DNA of 64,000 bases from Streptomyces sp. NBC_01353. Lineage in GTDB: Bacteria > Actinomycetota > Actinomycetes > Streptomycetales > Streptomycetaceae. Every line of letters starts with the position of its first letter. The stretch's first letter is position 1. The notes under the pieces were generated by a model, which was given only the letters and a program-made list of their open reading frames with translations, searched no databases and was not told where the DNA came from. This document shows, piece after piece, positions 48,043-57,351 of this stretch. Location: assembly GCF_036237275.1 (NCBI RefSeq), contig NZ_CP108352.1, forward strand, positions 8,209,501 through 8,273,500. Direction: 5' to 3'. The translations under genes were made by a program, and so were the position numbers.

Positions 48043-48901
48043 ACTCGGCAGGCAGGAGCGCGGCGATTTCACCCAGAACTCGGGCCGCCGGTGCCGGGTC
48101 GACCAGCCACTTCAGGTGGCTGCTGGTGAGCGTACGGACGTCGTAGGGGTTCTCCGGCGTCAGTGCGTCGCCCTCGCGGATCATTCGGTCCTGCATGGCG
48201 AGAGGCACGCTGGTGTCCTCAGTCAGCCGGACGTACGTCTTGGGGATCCGCCCCCAGCTGTCGGGCTGCGCCCGGTCATCGGGGGTGCCGACGTCGAGGT
48301 TCTCGTCGGGCTGGAAGGTGTTGAGGAAAACCATGAACTCCTCGTCCGTCCCGTCGGCGAGGAAAGCCGCCTTGAAGGCCGCGAGGACGCCACGATCGGC
48401 GGTGCGGAAGTTGGAGCGCAGTAGTCCGAGCTCGGCAGGGTTCCCGACCATCGCCGATGCCAGCCCTGTGGCGTCGACCGTGGCCATCTCGGGCTCGGCG
48501 TAGTAGGCGCTGACGTCGAGGTCGATGGGACACCAGGCGGAGACATAGACGATGCGGTCGATCAGGTCGGGCCGCTGGTTCGCTGCGACGGTGGCCGTCA
48601 TGCCGCCGCGGCTGTGTGAGACGAGGATGACAGGCCCGTTCCGCTTGGCCCGCTCCAGTATCCCGATGAGGTGCGCGGCGTTTTCGGCGAGCGTGACGCC
48701 CTTGATGGCTCCGGGCGCGGTGGCGAGCCCTCCGAGATCCTGCGGCGCCTGATAGGCCCGCGGGTATGTCGCGGCGAACCCGTGCCCCGGAAGATCGACG
48801 GCGACCGAACGGTGTCCGAGGAGGCCGAGTTCGGCCTGGAGTGGTGCGAAGGAGAAGGAGTTCGCGAAAGCTCCGTGAACCAGTACGAACGTCGGTTGCA
48901 T
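48038..48901 (-). CDS. alpha/beta hydrolase
   Basis: A 287-residue hydrolase opening MQPTFVLVHGAFANSFSFAP, with a nucleophile elbow SHSRGG (Ser for the usual first Gly), and a C-terminal His in TSSHLKWLVDP. It is of the short salicylate/MES esterase-like class found alone in actinomycetes. The start at ATG 48901 puts the first beta strand at the N terminus, as in a paralogue at 62539 with which it shares long stretches (LTPENPYDVRTL versus LTPHNPFDVHTL). No signal peptide. The substrate is unknown. Confidence 0.87.
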   Translation of the reverse strand: MQPTFVLVHGAFANSFSFAPLQAELGLLGHRSVAVDLPGHGFAATYPRAYQAPQDLGGLATAPGAIKGVTLAENAAHLIGILERAKRNGPVILVSHSRGGMTATVAANQRPDLIDRIVYVSAWCPIDLDVSAYYAEPEMATVDATGLASAMVGNPAELGLLRSNFRTADRGVLAAFKAAFLADGTDEEFMVFLNTFQPDENLDVGTPDDRAQPDSWGRIPKTYVRLTEDTSVPLAMQDRMIREGDALTPENPYDVRTLTSSHLKWLVDPAPAARVLGEIAALLPAES

Positions 48902-49274
48902 CTGTCTACACTCACTTTCGGTTTCCTCTGCGGCGTCGGCGGCACGCGCATCGTTCTTCCCGACGCCGCGAACTACCTCGCGGCCAAGGAACGAGACGTC
49001 GTCCTGCGGCGCATCATCCAGCCGCAGAGACGTCTCTTGCATGGCAAGCGTCAGCGGTCAAGCGCGGAGTCATGAGGGCAGCGTGCGAACGGCTGCCCAC
49101 TATCCGGTGATCCACACTACTCAGTGAAAGATCATCCGCACTACCCGGAGGAGCCCTTCCGCCTGTGCACTTTGCCGCCCACCCCCGCACGGTCTCGGAT
49201 TCGACGGACGAGCCTGCTCACCCCGCCATTGCGCGGGGACCCTTCCGCCCCTGCCACTCCCTCGCCAACGCAGG
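48902..49274. other. 373-nt stretch without a supported gene
   Basis: It holds the promoter of the leftward hydrolase and the region past the CHAT operon terminator. No family-like frame was found on either strand. Confidence 0.4.
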
Positions 49275-49303
49275 GATCAGGGGGCTGGAGGCGCCCCCTG
49301 ATC
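49275..49303 (-). terminator. terminator overlapping the end of the CHAT operon
   Basis: GATCAGGGGGC (49275-49285) pairs perfectly with GCCCCCTGATC (49293-49303) over 11 pairs with a 7-nt loop. The stop codon of the last gene lies inside the stem. Confidence 0.7.
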
Positions 49304-49828
49304 GGGCTCCTGGTTCGGCGGCGCGGGGGCGGCGGGGAGCCCGAGCACTGAGCGCATGCCCATCGCGATCTCGCGTAGGGTCCGGGCGTCCGCGGCCTGC
49401 TTGCCGATCGTGAAGTCCACCTCGGTCTTGCCGCCCTTGCGGCGGATTCGGAGTTCTACTTTCGTCTGCAACCAGGTGATCAAGAGGACGAGCACCGACG
49501 TGGACGCCAGGGCCGCCTCGACACTCATCTGCTCGTCCTCCGGCGGCTCCGCCAAGAGTTGTGCCGTCATCTCCCGGGTGTCGGCGTCGTCGCCGAGGGC
49601 CGACAGTGCTCGTCGCGCCGCCGCCAGTGCGGCAGGTTCCGTCGGAAGGAGGGCCTCTGGAGCGGTGCTCGAGACGTGCGTCTGCGTGAGCAGCGAGCAG
49701 ATCACCTGCCGTGCCTCCGCCTCGCTGCGGACGACAGCGGGTTCGCCCTGCTGCAGGTCCTCCGCCAGGTACTGGACGGCAAGGAGGACGCTCCGGTCGT
49801 CGAGTGTGTCAACGGAGTTCACGGTCAT
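49277..49828 (-). CDS. small single-TM protein, EACC1-like (effector-associated component)
   Basis: A 183-residue protein whose ATG overlaps the CHAT gene stop by 4 nt. The N-terminal 100 residues are helical and acidic (DDRSVLLAVQYLAEDLQQGE), a TM helix spans about 105-121 (ALASTSVLVLLITWLQ), and a short beta hairpin/helix follows (KVELRIRRKGGKTEVDFTIG, ADARTLREIAMGMRSVLG) before a Pro-rich tail. The TM plus beta-hairpin layout resembles the effector-associated constant component (EACC1) described in actinobacterial conflict systems. That match is from memory and needs a profile search. Coupling to a protease suggests that it is the partner, substrate or membrane effector. Confidence 0.75.
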   Translation of the reverse strand: MTVNSVDTLDDRSVLLAVQYLAEDLQQGEPAVVRSEAEARQVICSLLTQTHVSSTAPEALLPTEPAALAAARRALSALGDDADTREMTAQLLAEPPEDEQMSVEAALASTSVLVLLITWLQTKVELRIRRKGGKTEVDFTIGKQAADARTLREIAMGMRSVLGLPAAPAPPNQEPDQGAPPAP

Positions 49829-52800
49829 CTCCAGTCTCCTACAAGAGTGAACGGCGCCCAGTGGTAGGGATGGGCGAGCCAGGGATGTTCGACGCGGCTG
49901 CGTATCCAGTGCTGCGTCTGCCAGAACAGCCGCCAGAGCGGCAGGTCGGGGTGTCGGCGCCACTCCTCGTACAGGCGCTTGAGGAAGAGACGTGAGCTCT
50001 GCTGGTCGACGTTCCACATCGGAGCGATCACGCCGGCGGCGCCCGCGTGGAGGAACACCCGTACCAGACCACTGAATTCGTCGCCGGTGTTCTCCTGGCC
50101 GAGGCTCCCTGCCGAACACGCGCGCAGGACCAGCAGCCGGAGGGGAGCGCGGAGGTCTGCGAGATCACGCACCGTCAGCATCTGAGCCTGGCGTTGGGCG
50201 ACGGACAGGCGTTTGACCTCCCTTGTCGGCCGAGCACCGTCATGCGCGAGGAGCAGGCCGGAGTCGAGCGGGTCGGTTCTGTCGAAGTGGCCGTGACAGG
50301 TCACGTGGGCCACGTCGGCTTCAGCGAGACCACTCAGCACGGCACCGCGGGCGGCGTCCGTTCCCGAGACCGCGCGCACCGGCCAGCCCGTGCCCGCGAG
50401 CAGGGAGCCGTCCTGCTCGAACAGGGCGTGGTCATCCTCCACAGCCGCCACACCAGCGACGAACGCGTTTCCGCCCTGGTCGTCGGGGATCCGCCGGCGT
50501 GCCATGACCTGCGCGAGCGAGCTGAGGCTTGGAGAGTACGCGGTGGCCACGGTGTCGATCAGCCGGGTGCCGCCGGCGGTGGGCAGTGCGTGCACGGGGA
50601 GGAGATGCAGCGGCCCGTGTGGAGCGATGCACACCAGAGGCAACCCCGCGGTGTGCGCCGTGAACGACAGGAGATCGGGCCCGATGGCGTCGAGGAAAGC
50701 AATGCTCCGCCGCTGCGGGTGCCTGCCTCGCAGCGGGGCCACCGGTGGAAACGCGGTCGGGTCCCCGTTGAAGACCAACCGCAGCTGATCTGCCACCCGA
50801 CCCAACTCGGCTTCCCCCACAGCGATCCGGCAGATCCGCAGCCGTTCGGTGTCGGAGCGCAGGACGAAACAGGTGGATTCGTCGCGCCCGACGAAGTACG
50901 AGACCAGGGCCATGCCGCCGTCCGGCGTGTGCCGCAGCAGCAGTTCCCTGGCCCGAGGAAGATCGAGTGGCCGGGCTTGACGGAGTCGGACGTACTCCGG
51001 CGCGAACCGGCGCATCTCTTCCCAGAGCTCCGACAGCTCCGAGCGGATCTCCTCGATACGGGTGATGCGGGCGCGGCCGGACCGCGCGCCAGGAACCCAT
51101 TGCCCGTACTGCAGGCGACGTTCGGCAAGGAGCAGTTCTGCCTCACGGCGCAGCAGATGGGGTGGCACCGATGCGGGGGTCGGTACCGGTCCTCGGGACA
51201 GGCTGCTGAGATAGCTGCGTGACTTCGCCTCCTCGTGGAGATCGAAGGCGAGCGCGTCGCGGTCCCGGGCATCCGGCAGCGCCAGCCGTGCGCCGGAGTG
51301 CGCGAGCAGGTGGATGAGCAGGTCGTAGACGCGCAGGTGCGGGGCCAGGATCTCGCTCCGGCGCTGCTCGACACGCGCCCGCCGCAGCTGTCCGTCGAGC
51401 ACGTTCCGGGCGTCCCACAGCAGATCGAATGCCTCCTGGCAACCGTCCTGCTCGGCCGCGAGCAGTTCCGCGAGCTTGATCCGGCCCTGGATCGCGGCGG
51501 AGCTTTCCGGGGCCGACTCCGCTGCCCGCGCCAGAAGTTCGCGTCGCAGGGCGAGCGCCTGTGGGCGCTGACCGGTGACGGCCTGATGGCCGGCGAGGAC
51601 GGCAGTCAGTGCGTCGTGCGACCACCAGTCCCCGGTCACTGCGGCCTGCTTCAGCGCGGCCCGCAGACCGGCGACGTGCTCGTCCGGCACTGAACCGTCC
51701 GGGCGGACCACCCTGGGGAGGTAGTGCGTGAAGGCCGTCAGCGCGTCGGTCGCGTACCGCATGTGGGCGAGCGCCGCACGGTACAGACTGTGCACACCTT
51801 CGCCGTCAGGTTCGTCCTGCTCCGTGTCGCCCAGGCCGAAGAGGCTCATCGCCTCGCCGACCCCCGCACCCTCGGGGGTGACACGGCAGTTCATCGCCGC
51901 GACGTACTGCGCCCTGGCCGCGGCCTTGTCGCCCTTGGCGAGCAATGCGGCGCCGAGATGGTTGTGGGCGTCGGCGAGCTCCAGGGGTTCCCTCCGCAGC
52001 CTGGTGCGCAGGAGGGCGTCCTCTGCTGCGCGCACCGCCTCACGGTGGCGTCCCGCCTTGCTCAGCGCGCTGGAAGCCGAGAAGCGGGCCTGCAGTTCGC
52101 GGGGCCAGTCGCCGAGGTCGAAGGCCATGCGGACAGCCGTCTCGTGGTCGTCGACTGCGAGATCGAACTCCTCCGTGTCCTCGTGGAGCAGGCCGCGGAG
52201 CCACAGGGCACGGAGCTCGTGCTCCGGCGGCAGCTCTGGCCGGCGGGTGTCGAAGTCGACGCCGTCCAGAACCACCAGGGCGTCGGCGCTGCGATGGGCA
52301 GCCCGTAGACACCCGGCGAGCGCATACCGTCCGACGAGGTCCCGGCCGCTGGCATCGGGGTCCGCAACGCGGGTGTACGCCGCTGTCGCCGCCCCCAGGT
52401 CTCCCACGGACTGGTAGCACGCACTCAGGTAGAAGTAAGCCATGCGGCGCTCCTCCGCGTCCCGCACGTGCTCGAGGCCCTCCCGCGCCCGCTCGATGTG
52501 CCGCTGCGCGTGGTCCACCTGACCCCTTCTGCGGCTCACCGCCGCCCACAAAAGCCGGGCCACCGCACGATCTCCGGTGTCGCCGGCCGCGAAACCGACC
52601 GCTACGAGAGCGATGACATGCTGGTCACTGCGCGGCTGGTTCCCGCCGCCGAACACCAGCTTCCGTGCACGGGAGAACCCCCGATCTGCGAACAGTTCGC
52701 GATGGCGGCGGGCGGAGAGGAACATGCCGAGCAGGGACTGCCGAGTGACGGCGTCGTCGAACCACTTGTCGACCGAGTCGATGTGTGTCACCTCGGCCGT

Positions 52801-53028
52801 CAGGAACCCGTAGGCGCGCACCGCCCTTTCGATCACGGGCCGGGTGAACGCGAGGAGTTCGGCCTCGGCGGCCCGGCCTGTCCGGGCGCACTCCTCCGCC
52901 CGGAGGGCCAGTTCGAGCAGCACCGCGCGGCCGTCGAAGGGCACCGCGTCGCGCAGCAGGGACTCGATCTCGTCCAGCTGCCGCACCGCCAGAGCCGCAC
53001 GGATCAGCGCGGCCTCCTTCGTCTCCAT
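49825..53028 (-). CDS. TPR-CHAT protease (caspase-like)
   Basis: A 1067-residue protein. Residues about 1-640 are a TPR solenoid (FYLSACYQSVGDLGAATAAY; HNHLGAALLAKGDKAAARAQ), followed by a helical spacer and a C-terminal CHAT domain (about 770-1067). The CHAT catalytic dyad is visible: His912 in AHVTCHGHFD and Cys971 in LVLRACSAGS, followed by GVIAPMWNVDQQSSRLFLKR. CHAT domains are clan CD cysteine proteases related to caspases and separase. Both catalytic residues are present, so activity is expected. The gene starts 4 nt after the upstream TPR gene and overlaps the downstream membrane protein. Confidence 0.9.
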   Translation of the reverse strand: METKEAALIRAALAVRQLDEIESLLRDAVPFDGRAVLLELALRAEECARTGRAAEAELLAFTRPVIERAVRAYGFLTAEVTHIDSVDKWFDDAVTRQSLLGMFLSARRHRELFADRGFSRARKLVFGGGNQPRSDQHVIALVAVGFAAGDTGDRAVARLLWAAVSRRRGQVDHAQRHIERAREGLEHVRDAEERRMAYFYLSACYQSVGDLGAATAAYTRVADPDASGRDLVGRYALAGCLRAAHRSADALVVLDGVDFDTRRPELPPEHELRALWLRGLLHEDTEEFDLAVDDHETAVRMAFDLGDWPRELQARFSASSALSKAGRHREAVRAAEDALLRTRLRREPLELADAHNHLGAALLAKGDKAAARAQYVAAMNCRVTPEGAGVGEAMSLFGLGDTEQDEPDGEGVHSLYRAALAHMRYATDALTAFTHYLPRVVRPDGSVPDEHVAGLRAALKQAAVTGDWWSHDALTAVLAGHQAVTGQRPQALALRRELLARAAESAPESSAAIQGRIKLAELLAAEQDGCQEAFDLLWDARNVLDGQLRRARVEQRRSEILAPHLRVYDLLIHLLAHSGARLALPDARDRDALAFDLHEEAKSRSYLSSLSRGPVPTPASVPPHLLRREAELLLAERRLQYGQWVPGARSGRARITRIEEIRSELSELWEEMRRFAPEYVRLRQARPLDLPRARELLLRHTPDGGMALVSYFVGRDESTCFVLRSDTERLRICRIAVGEAELGRVADQLRLVFNGDPTAFPPVAPLRGRHPQRRSIAFLDAIGPDLLSFTAHTAGLPLVCIAPHGPLHLLPVHALPTAGGTRLIDTVATAYSPSLSSLAQVMARRRIPDDQGGNAFVAGVAAVEDDHALFEQDGSLLAGTGWPVRAVSGTDAARGAVLSGLAEADVAHVTCHGHFDRTDPLDSGLLLAHDGARPTREVKRLSVAQRQAQMLTVRDLADLRAPLRLLVLRACSAGSLGQENTGDEFSGLVRVFLHAGAAGVIAPMWNVDQQSSRLFLKRLYEEWRRHPDLPLWRLFWQTQHWIRSRVEHPWLAHPYHWAPFTLVGDWR

Positions 53029-53032
53029 CGTG

Positions 53033-54193
53033 TCAGCGCCGTCGGCCGCTCAGCAGGGCGAGCAACTCCTGGACGTCCCGTCGTTCTTCGTCGCTGGACG
53101 CCTTCTGGTACGCGGCCGAGAGGTGCCGTCGGCCACGAGCCTCGTCCTGGCCCCAGAAGACCTGCGCGACGTTGAAGTGCTCCGCGTGGGAGAGATCGCT
53201 CTGGGCATCCTGAAGTTCGGCCAGCGCCATGGCCCGTGCCACGTTGCCGTGGATGTGCTCGGCGAACATCAGCATGCCCCGGTGCGTCCGGTTGCTCGGT
53301 GCCGTCTGCGCCAGTTGCCGCAGCTCGGCAAGGGCGGCTTCGGCCTCCGGCCCTCTGGTGACGGCGAGCTCGAACAGCGCGGTGGCCCGTTCCCGCATGG
53401 TCGCGACGTGTTCCGCCGCGTCCCGATCGGTCACGACGAACGCCCGGAGCAGCGCCGAGTTCGGCTCCGCGGCCTCCAGCTCGCGCAGCACCTCGTCGCA
53501 ACGGTCGTCGTCCAGCAGCGCGTAGACGTGGGCAAGTCGTTCCAGGGCCTCCACATGACGCGGCTCGGCAGTGCGCACCGACTCCAGGACGACAGCAGCC
53601 TCCGCCAGGGTTTCGTGTGAGGAGTCGTGACGCAGCATCAGTAGCGCGTTCGCGAGCTGGACCCGGTCTTCCGTGGTGGCCTCGCCGCGTGCGATGCGTT
53701 CCCCCAGCATGTCGGCGCGTAGCTGGGTCAGCCGCCGCTGGTCGTCGCGCCAGCGCATCCACTCGGCGAGTTCGTCGCGCCTGCGCTGCACCGCCGCGCG
53801 GGTCTGTGCCTGGTCGGCGCCCGTGAGGCTGACGTCACCACTGTCGGCCAGTTCGGCCGTGCGGTCCAGCGTGGCCGCCGCGAGGTCGACCTGGCCGACG
53901 CGGGCGTAGGCCACCGCGAGGTTGAGCCGGAACTCGAGGCGATCGGGAGCGCTCTCGACGGCGGACCGGAAAGCCGCGATCGCCTCGTTCAATCGCTGGG
54001 CGCCCGCCAGCCCCATCGCGAGCAGGTGCACCGCGGAGGGCGCTCGAGTCGAGGCATTGGCGGACAACAAGTCCAGGATGCCTTCGAGTTCCTCAGGGGT
54101 GGCGTGATCCACCTGGCTCAGCAGCCGAAGGTTCTCCTCGGTGCGATCGCGGTCGTCCATCAGCAACATCAGATCAAGCCTTGGTTCGGACAC
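53033..54193 (-). CDS. TPR-repeat protein, first gene of the CHAT operon
   Basis: A 386-residue helical protein with several TPR motifs (RLNEAIAAFRSAVESAPDRL, FRLNLAVAYARVGQVDLAAA; LERLAHVYALLDDDRCDEVL) and a long amphipathic stretch in the middle. GTG 54193 follows a G-rich site (GGGGAGGGG). It has no TM helix or signal peptide. It lies 4 nt before the CHAT protease, so the two are surely co-expressed; a regulatory or sensing role toward the protease is inferred. It might act like the scaffold or inhibitor arms of other TPR-CHAT systems. Confidence 0.88.
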   Translation of the reverse strand: MSEPRLDLMLLMDDRDRTEENLRLLSQVDHATPEELEGILDLLSANASTRAPSAVHLLAMGLAGAQRLNEAIAAFRSAVESAPDRLEFRLNLAVAYARVGQVDLAAATLDRTAELADSGDVSLTGADQAQTRAAVQRRRDELAEWMRWRDDQRRLTQLRADMLGERIARGEATTEDRVQLANALLMLRHDSSHETLAEAAVVLESVRTAEPRHVEALERLAHVYALLDDDRCDEVLRELEAAEPNSALLRAFVVTDRDAAEHVATMRERATALFELAVTRGPEAEAALAELRQLAQTAPSNRTHRGMLMFAEHIHGNVARAMALAELQDAQSDLSHAEHFNVAQVFWGQDEARGRRHLSAAYQKASSDEERRDVQELLALLSGRRR

Positions 54194-54544
54194 CCCCGGC
54201 CCCTCCCCGGTCCGCTCGTAGGGCAACTACAGCAGCCGAGAGGGGCCTGTCAGTCCTGCGCTGCGGATGGCTCCGGCCGCTTGGACGTCCCCTGACCGAC
54301 TTCTTGCTCCTCAACGTATCGGCCGGAGGACGGATGAGTGCGGTGGATCTACAGTTTGGGCGCATACTCACCACGGCGCCCGAACGTCGTTATCGATTCT
54401 TTGCGCCTGCTGCGGCCGGGACTGCCCCGCGCGCTCGCTGGTTCCTCTCGTACGGCGTTTCACATCGCATCAGTGATCGCTAGCCGGACAGACACATCTG
54501 ATCGAACGACCGCCCGCGTCAGGCAGGTTGCTCGGCGGCGGCAG
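54194..54544. other. 351-nt upstream region of the CHAT operon
   Basis: No coding family is visible. It presumably holds the promoter of the TPR-CHAT operon, in the AT-richer part near 54340-54400. No clear operator or hairpin was found. Confidence 0.4.
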
Positions 54545-54600
54545 CCGCAGGCCCCGGAGCGCCTCTTCGGGCTGCGTCACATGGACTCCGGGGCCTGCGG
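54545..54600 (-). terminator. long-stem terminator after the secreted protein gene
   Basis: CCGCAGGCCCCGGAG (54545-54559) and CTCCGGGGCCTGCGG (54586-54600) form a perfect 15-pair stem with a 26-nt loop, 28 nt past the stop of the leftward gene at 54629. Confidence 0.65.
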
Positions 54601-54628
54601 CCAGGGCGAGCGTCGCCCGGGGATTCTT

Positions 54629-55105
54629 TCAGTCGATCCGGACGCACACCGGTACAGGGAGTCTGGGCGACCAGGTCTGCGTCGTGCTGTCGAAGGCACG
54701 GGCGTACCCGTTCTTCCCTCCGGCGCACGGAGAGGCGACCGACGTCTCCACGTAGATGGCCCCGCCGGGGGTGATGGAGTGTGGCTGCGCTGTCACCCAC
54801 CTACTGAACATCACCGTGCCGTTGTTGAGCTTGACGACAAGGAAGACCCGGCCGCCGACGGTGAAATTGCCGCCGCCTATCTTCAGGTGACTGTTGAACG
54901 TGTAATGGAACAGAAATGGCGAGGGCGCCTTCTTCAGTACTTCGGCCGTAAGCGAAGCCCCGGAGGGGGTCCCCTCACGTGCTGAGGGTGTCGCGGGCGC
55001 AGATGTGGCGGCAGGGGCGCTGAGGGCCACAACGGCGACTGCGGACGCGGCGACCGCTGTCATGCGCCGCATCCGGTGCGGATTCGAGCGTGCGAGGATG
55101 CGCAT
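54629..55105 (-). CDS. secreted hypothetical protein
   Basis: A 158-residue protein starting MRILARSNPHRMRRMTAVAA with a signal peptide (AASAVAVVALSAPAATSA) cut near SAPA. The mature part is beta-rich (FLFHYTFNSHLKIGGGNFTV; GRVFLVVKLNNGTVMFSRW) with two Cys (SPCAGGK and VPVCVRID) that could form a disulfide. GAGGAGC lies 8 nt before ATG 55105. No family is recognised. It is monocistronic with its own terminator. Confidence 0.8.
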   Translation of the reverse strand: MRILARSNPHRMRRMTAVAASAVAVVALSAPAATSAPATPSAREGTPSGASLTAEVLKKAPSPFLFHYTFNSHLKIGGGNFTVGGRVFLVVKLNNGTVMFSRWVTAQPHSITPGGAIYVETSVASPCAGGKNGYARAFDSTTQTWSPRLPVPVCVRID

Positions 55106-55648
55106 GGTTGCTCCTCGTGGAGTGTGTGGGGGGAGCCGGCGGTACGCCGACGGGTTCCGGGCGTCACGTGAGGAGGCTCCCACCGGGCGCTCCGCGCCTG
55201 TCGGTGACGTCCTCGCGGACTCGGGGCTCTGGGAATGGTCGAGGGGAGCAATCACAGTCCGGTCCTTGGCCCGCCCAACCGGCTGAGTCCCCTATTTCTC
55301 GACCGTCCATGAGTCTAGAACAGCCTTCAATAAGGCCGCAAATTAGGGCAGATCGCCTAGGTCGGTCTGGGGGGTCCCGATGCCGGATCGTGGGCGACCG
55401 TGGTGCGCGGCCAGGTGGCCGCGATGGCCTACGCGTCCGTGCGTGCCGACCCCGGGCCGCGAGGCTCCGCCCGTACGGCGGCCCGACCGGTCTGGTGGCG
55501 CAGGGGCGGGGTGACCGAAGTGTGAAATTGTTCATTCAGGATCTTGATGTCTGTTCACCTCTATGCCAGATTCGGCGCAGCACAACCTGGCTCAACGGCG
55601 GCGGGTCAACCCGATGCGCCGGAATCGCTGCGGGGAGAGGTCACCAAC
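55106..55648. other. 543-nt divergent promoter region
   Basis: It separates the secreted protein gene from the NCS1 permease. An AT-richer segment (about 55290-55350) and GTGAAATTGTTCATTCAGG (near 55522) are possible promoter elements. The permease frame is open from 55544, but the sequence before 55649 is not permease-like. Confidence 0.4.
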
Positions 55649-57097
55649 ATGCCGGTCCAACACGCCCCTGGGGAACGACTCGCGATGGAACGACGCACCA
55701 TCGAGGTCATCCCGAACGCCGAGCGGCATGGCACGCCGCGCAGCCAGTTCACACTGTGGTTCGGCGCCAACATGCAGATCACCGCGATCGTCGACGGCGC
55801 GCTGGCGGTCGTCTTCGGCGCCGACGCGCTGTGGGCGATACCCGCGCTGCTGATCGGCAACGTGCTCGGTGGCATCGTGATGGCGCTGCACTCCGCGCAG
55901 GGGCCGCGGCTCGGCGTACCGCAGATGATCTCCAGCCGCGCGCAGTTCGGCGTGTACGGCGCGATCCTCCCGCTGCTGCTGGTGATCCTCATGTACCTCG
56001 GCTTCGCCGCGACCGGCAGCGTGCTGGCTGGGCAGGCAGTGTCCGAGATGCTGCACATCGACAACACGGACGCCGGCATCCTCATCTTCGGCGCGCTGAC
56101 CGCCGTGGTCGCCGTCACCGGCTATCGACTCATCCACATCGCCGGCCGCATCGCGACCGTCGTCGGCGTGCTCGGTCTCGGCTACCTGATGGTGCGGGTG
56201 TTCACGCAGTACGACGTCGGCGCGCACGTCGGCAACAAGGGCTTCGAGGCGGCGACGTTCTTGCTCGCCGTGGGATTGGGCGCCGGATGGCAACTGACCT
56301 TCGGCCCGTACGTCGCTGACTACTCGCGCTACCTGCCCCGCGACACCAGCACGCGCGCGACGTTCTGGTCGACGTTCGCCGGTTCCGTCATCGGCTCTCA
56401 GTGGGCCATGACGCTCGGCGCGCTCACCGCGGCCGTCGCGGGCAAGGCCTTCCTGCCCGACCAGGTCGGCTTCCTCGGCGACCTGGCCGGCCCGGCCTTT
56501 CTCGCGTTCCTCATCTACCTGGTGATCGTGGTCGGCAAGCTGACCGTCAACTGCCTGAACGCGTACGGCGGTTTCATGTCGATCCTGACCACCGTCACCG
56601 CGTTCGACGGCCGCTCTCGCATCTCGGCCGCCGCACGCGCCGCCTACATCGTCGGCTTCGTCGCGGTGTCGATGGTCATCGCGCTCGCTGCCAGCGACGA
56701 CTTCCTGACCAATTTCAAGAACTTCGTGCTCCTGCTCCTGATGGTGTTCACCCCGTGGAGCGCGATCAACCTGGTCGACTACTACCTGGTCTCCCGCGAA
56801 CGCGTCGACATCCCCGCCCTGTACGACCCGGACGGCCGCTACGGGCGCTGGAACGCCGCCGCGCTGACCTGCTACGTCGTCGGCGTCGCCGTACAGATCC
56901 CGTTCCTGGCCACCAAGCTGTACACCGGCGCGATCACCAAGAAGCTCGACGGCGCCGACATCTCGTGGATCGTCGGGCTGATGGTCACCTCGGTCCTGTA
57001 CTGGCTGTGGGCGCGGCGCACCGCCAACCCGCCCGCCGAGACCATCCACCCGGCCGCGGCCGAGAGCGACGACAGGGCGACGGCGCCGGTCGTCTGA
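55649..57097 (+). CDS. NCS1-family purine/cytosine-type permease
   Basis: A 482-residue membrane transporter with about 12 TM helices. The NCS1 features are FTLWFGANMQITAIVDGALA in TM1, GPRLGVPQMISSRAQFGVYG, ATFLLAVGLGAGWQLTFGPY, VADYSRYLP and PWSAINLVDYYLVSRE. These symporters bring in cytosine, purines, allantoin, hydantoins or thiamine precursors with H+ or Na+. ATG 55649 follows GGAGAGG by 8 nt. The cargo cannot be told from the sequence, and no catabolic genes adjoin it. Confidence 0.92.
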   Translation: MPVQHAPGERLAMERRTIEVIPNAERHGTPRSQFTLWFGANMQITAIVDGALAVVFGADALWAIPALLIGNVLGGIVMALHSAQGPRLGVPQMISSRAQFGVYGAILPLLLVILMYLGFAATGSVLAGQAVSEMLHIDNTDAGILIFGALTAVVAVTGYRLIHIAGRIATVVGVLGLGYLMVRVFTQYDVGAHVGNKGFEAATFLLAVGLGAGWQLTFGPYVADYSRYLPRDTSTRATFWSTFAGSVIGSQWAMTLGALTAAVAGKAFLPDQVGFLGDLAGPAFLAFLIYLVIVVGKLTVNCLNAYGGFMSILTTVTAFDGRSRISAAARAAYIVGFVAVSMVIALAASDDFLTNFKNFVLLLLMVFTPWSAINLVDYYLVSRERVDIPALYDPDGRYGRWNAAALTCYVVGVAVQIPFLATKLYTGAITKKLDGADISWIVGLMVTSVLYWLWARRTANPPAETIHPAAAESDDRATAPVV

Positions 57098-57103
57098 CCC
57101 CGG

Positions 57104-57349
57104 TCACTCCGCCGGTGGGACATCCGCCCACAGGGCGGCGGCGTCGGGTGAGAGCGGTGCCACCGCTCCGCCCGACGCTTCGTCGTCTCCGTCCCGCCAC
57201 ACACCCTGGCCGGACGCCGGGAGACGTCCTTCGGCGCCCGGCTGCCAGCGGCCGCGCAGCACGTCCAGCATCCCGGCGTGCCCGGCGGGCGGCACGACCG
57301 GGCCGGCGACCTGGTCCTCCCGGGCCGTCCAGTGGCCGCGCCGCACCAT
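57104..57349 (-). CDS. hypothetical protein, probably a C-terminal fragment
   Basis: The leftward frame reads VRRGHWTAREDQVAGPVVPP, AGHAGMLDVLRGRWQPGAEG and ends DAAALWADVPPAE. It looks like real coding sequence rather than chance, but has no start with a ribosome site, and coherent sequence appears to stop at about 57385, where the plus-strand fragment begins. I do not recognise the family. ATG 57349 is only the first available start. Confidence 0.35.
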   Translation of the reverse strand: MVRRGHWTAREDQVAGPVVPPAGHAGMLDVLRGRWQPGAEGRLPASGQGVWRDGDDEASGGAVAPLSPDAAALWADVPPAE

Positions 57350-57351
57350 GA

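Noticed and set aside
54545-54600. A structured ncRNA or riboswitch
   Set aside because: It is a simple 15-bp stem 28 nt after a stop codon, best read as a terminator.
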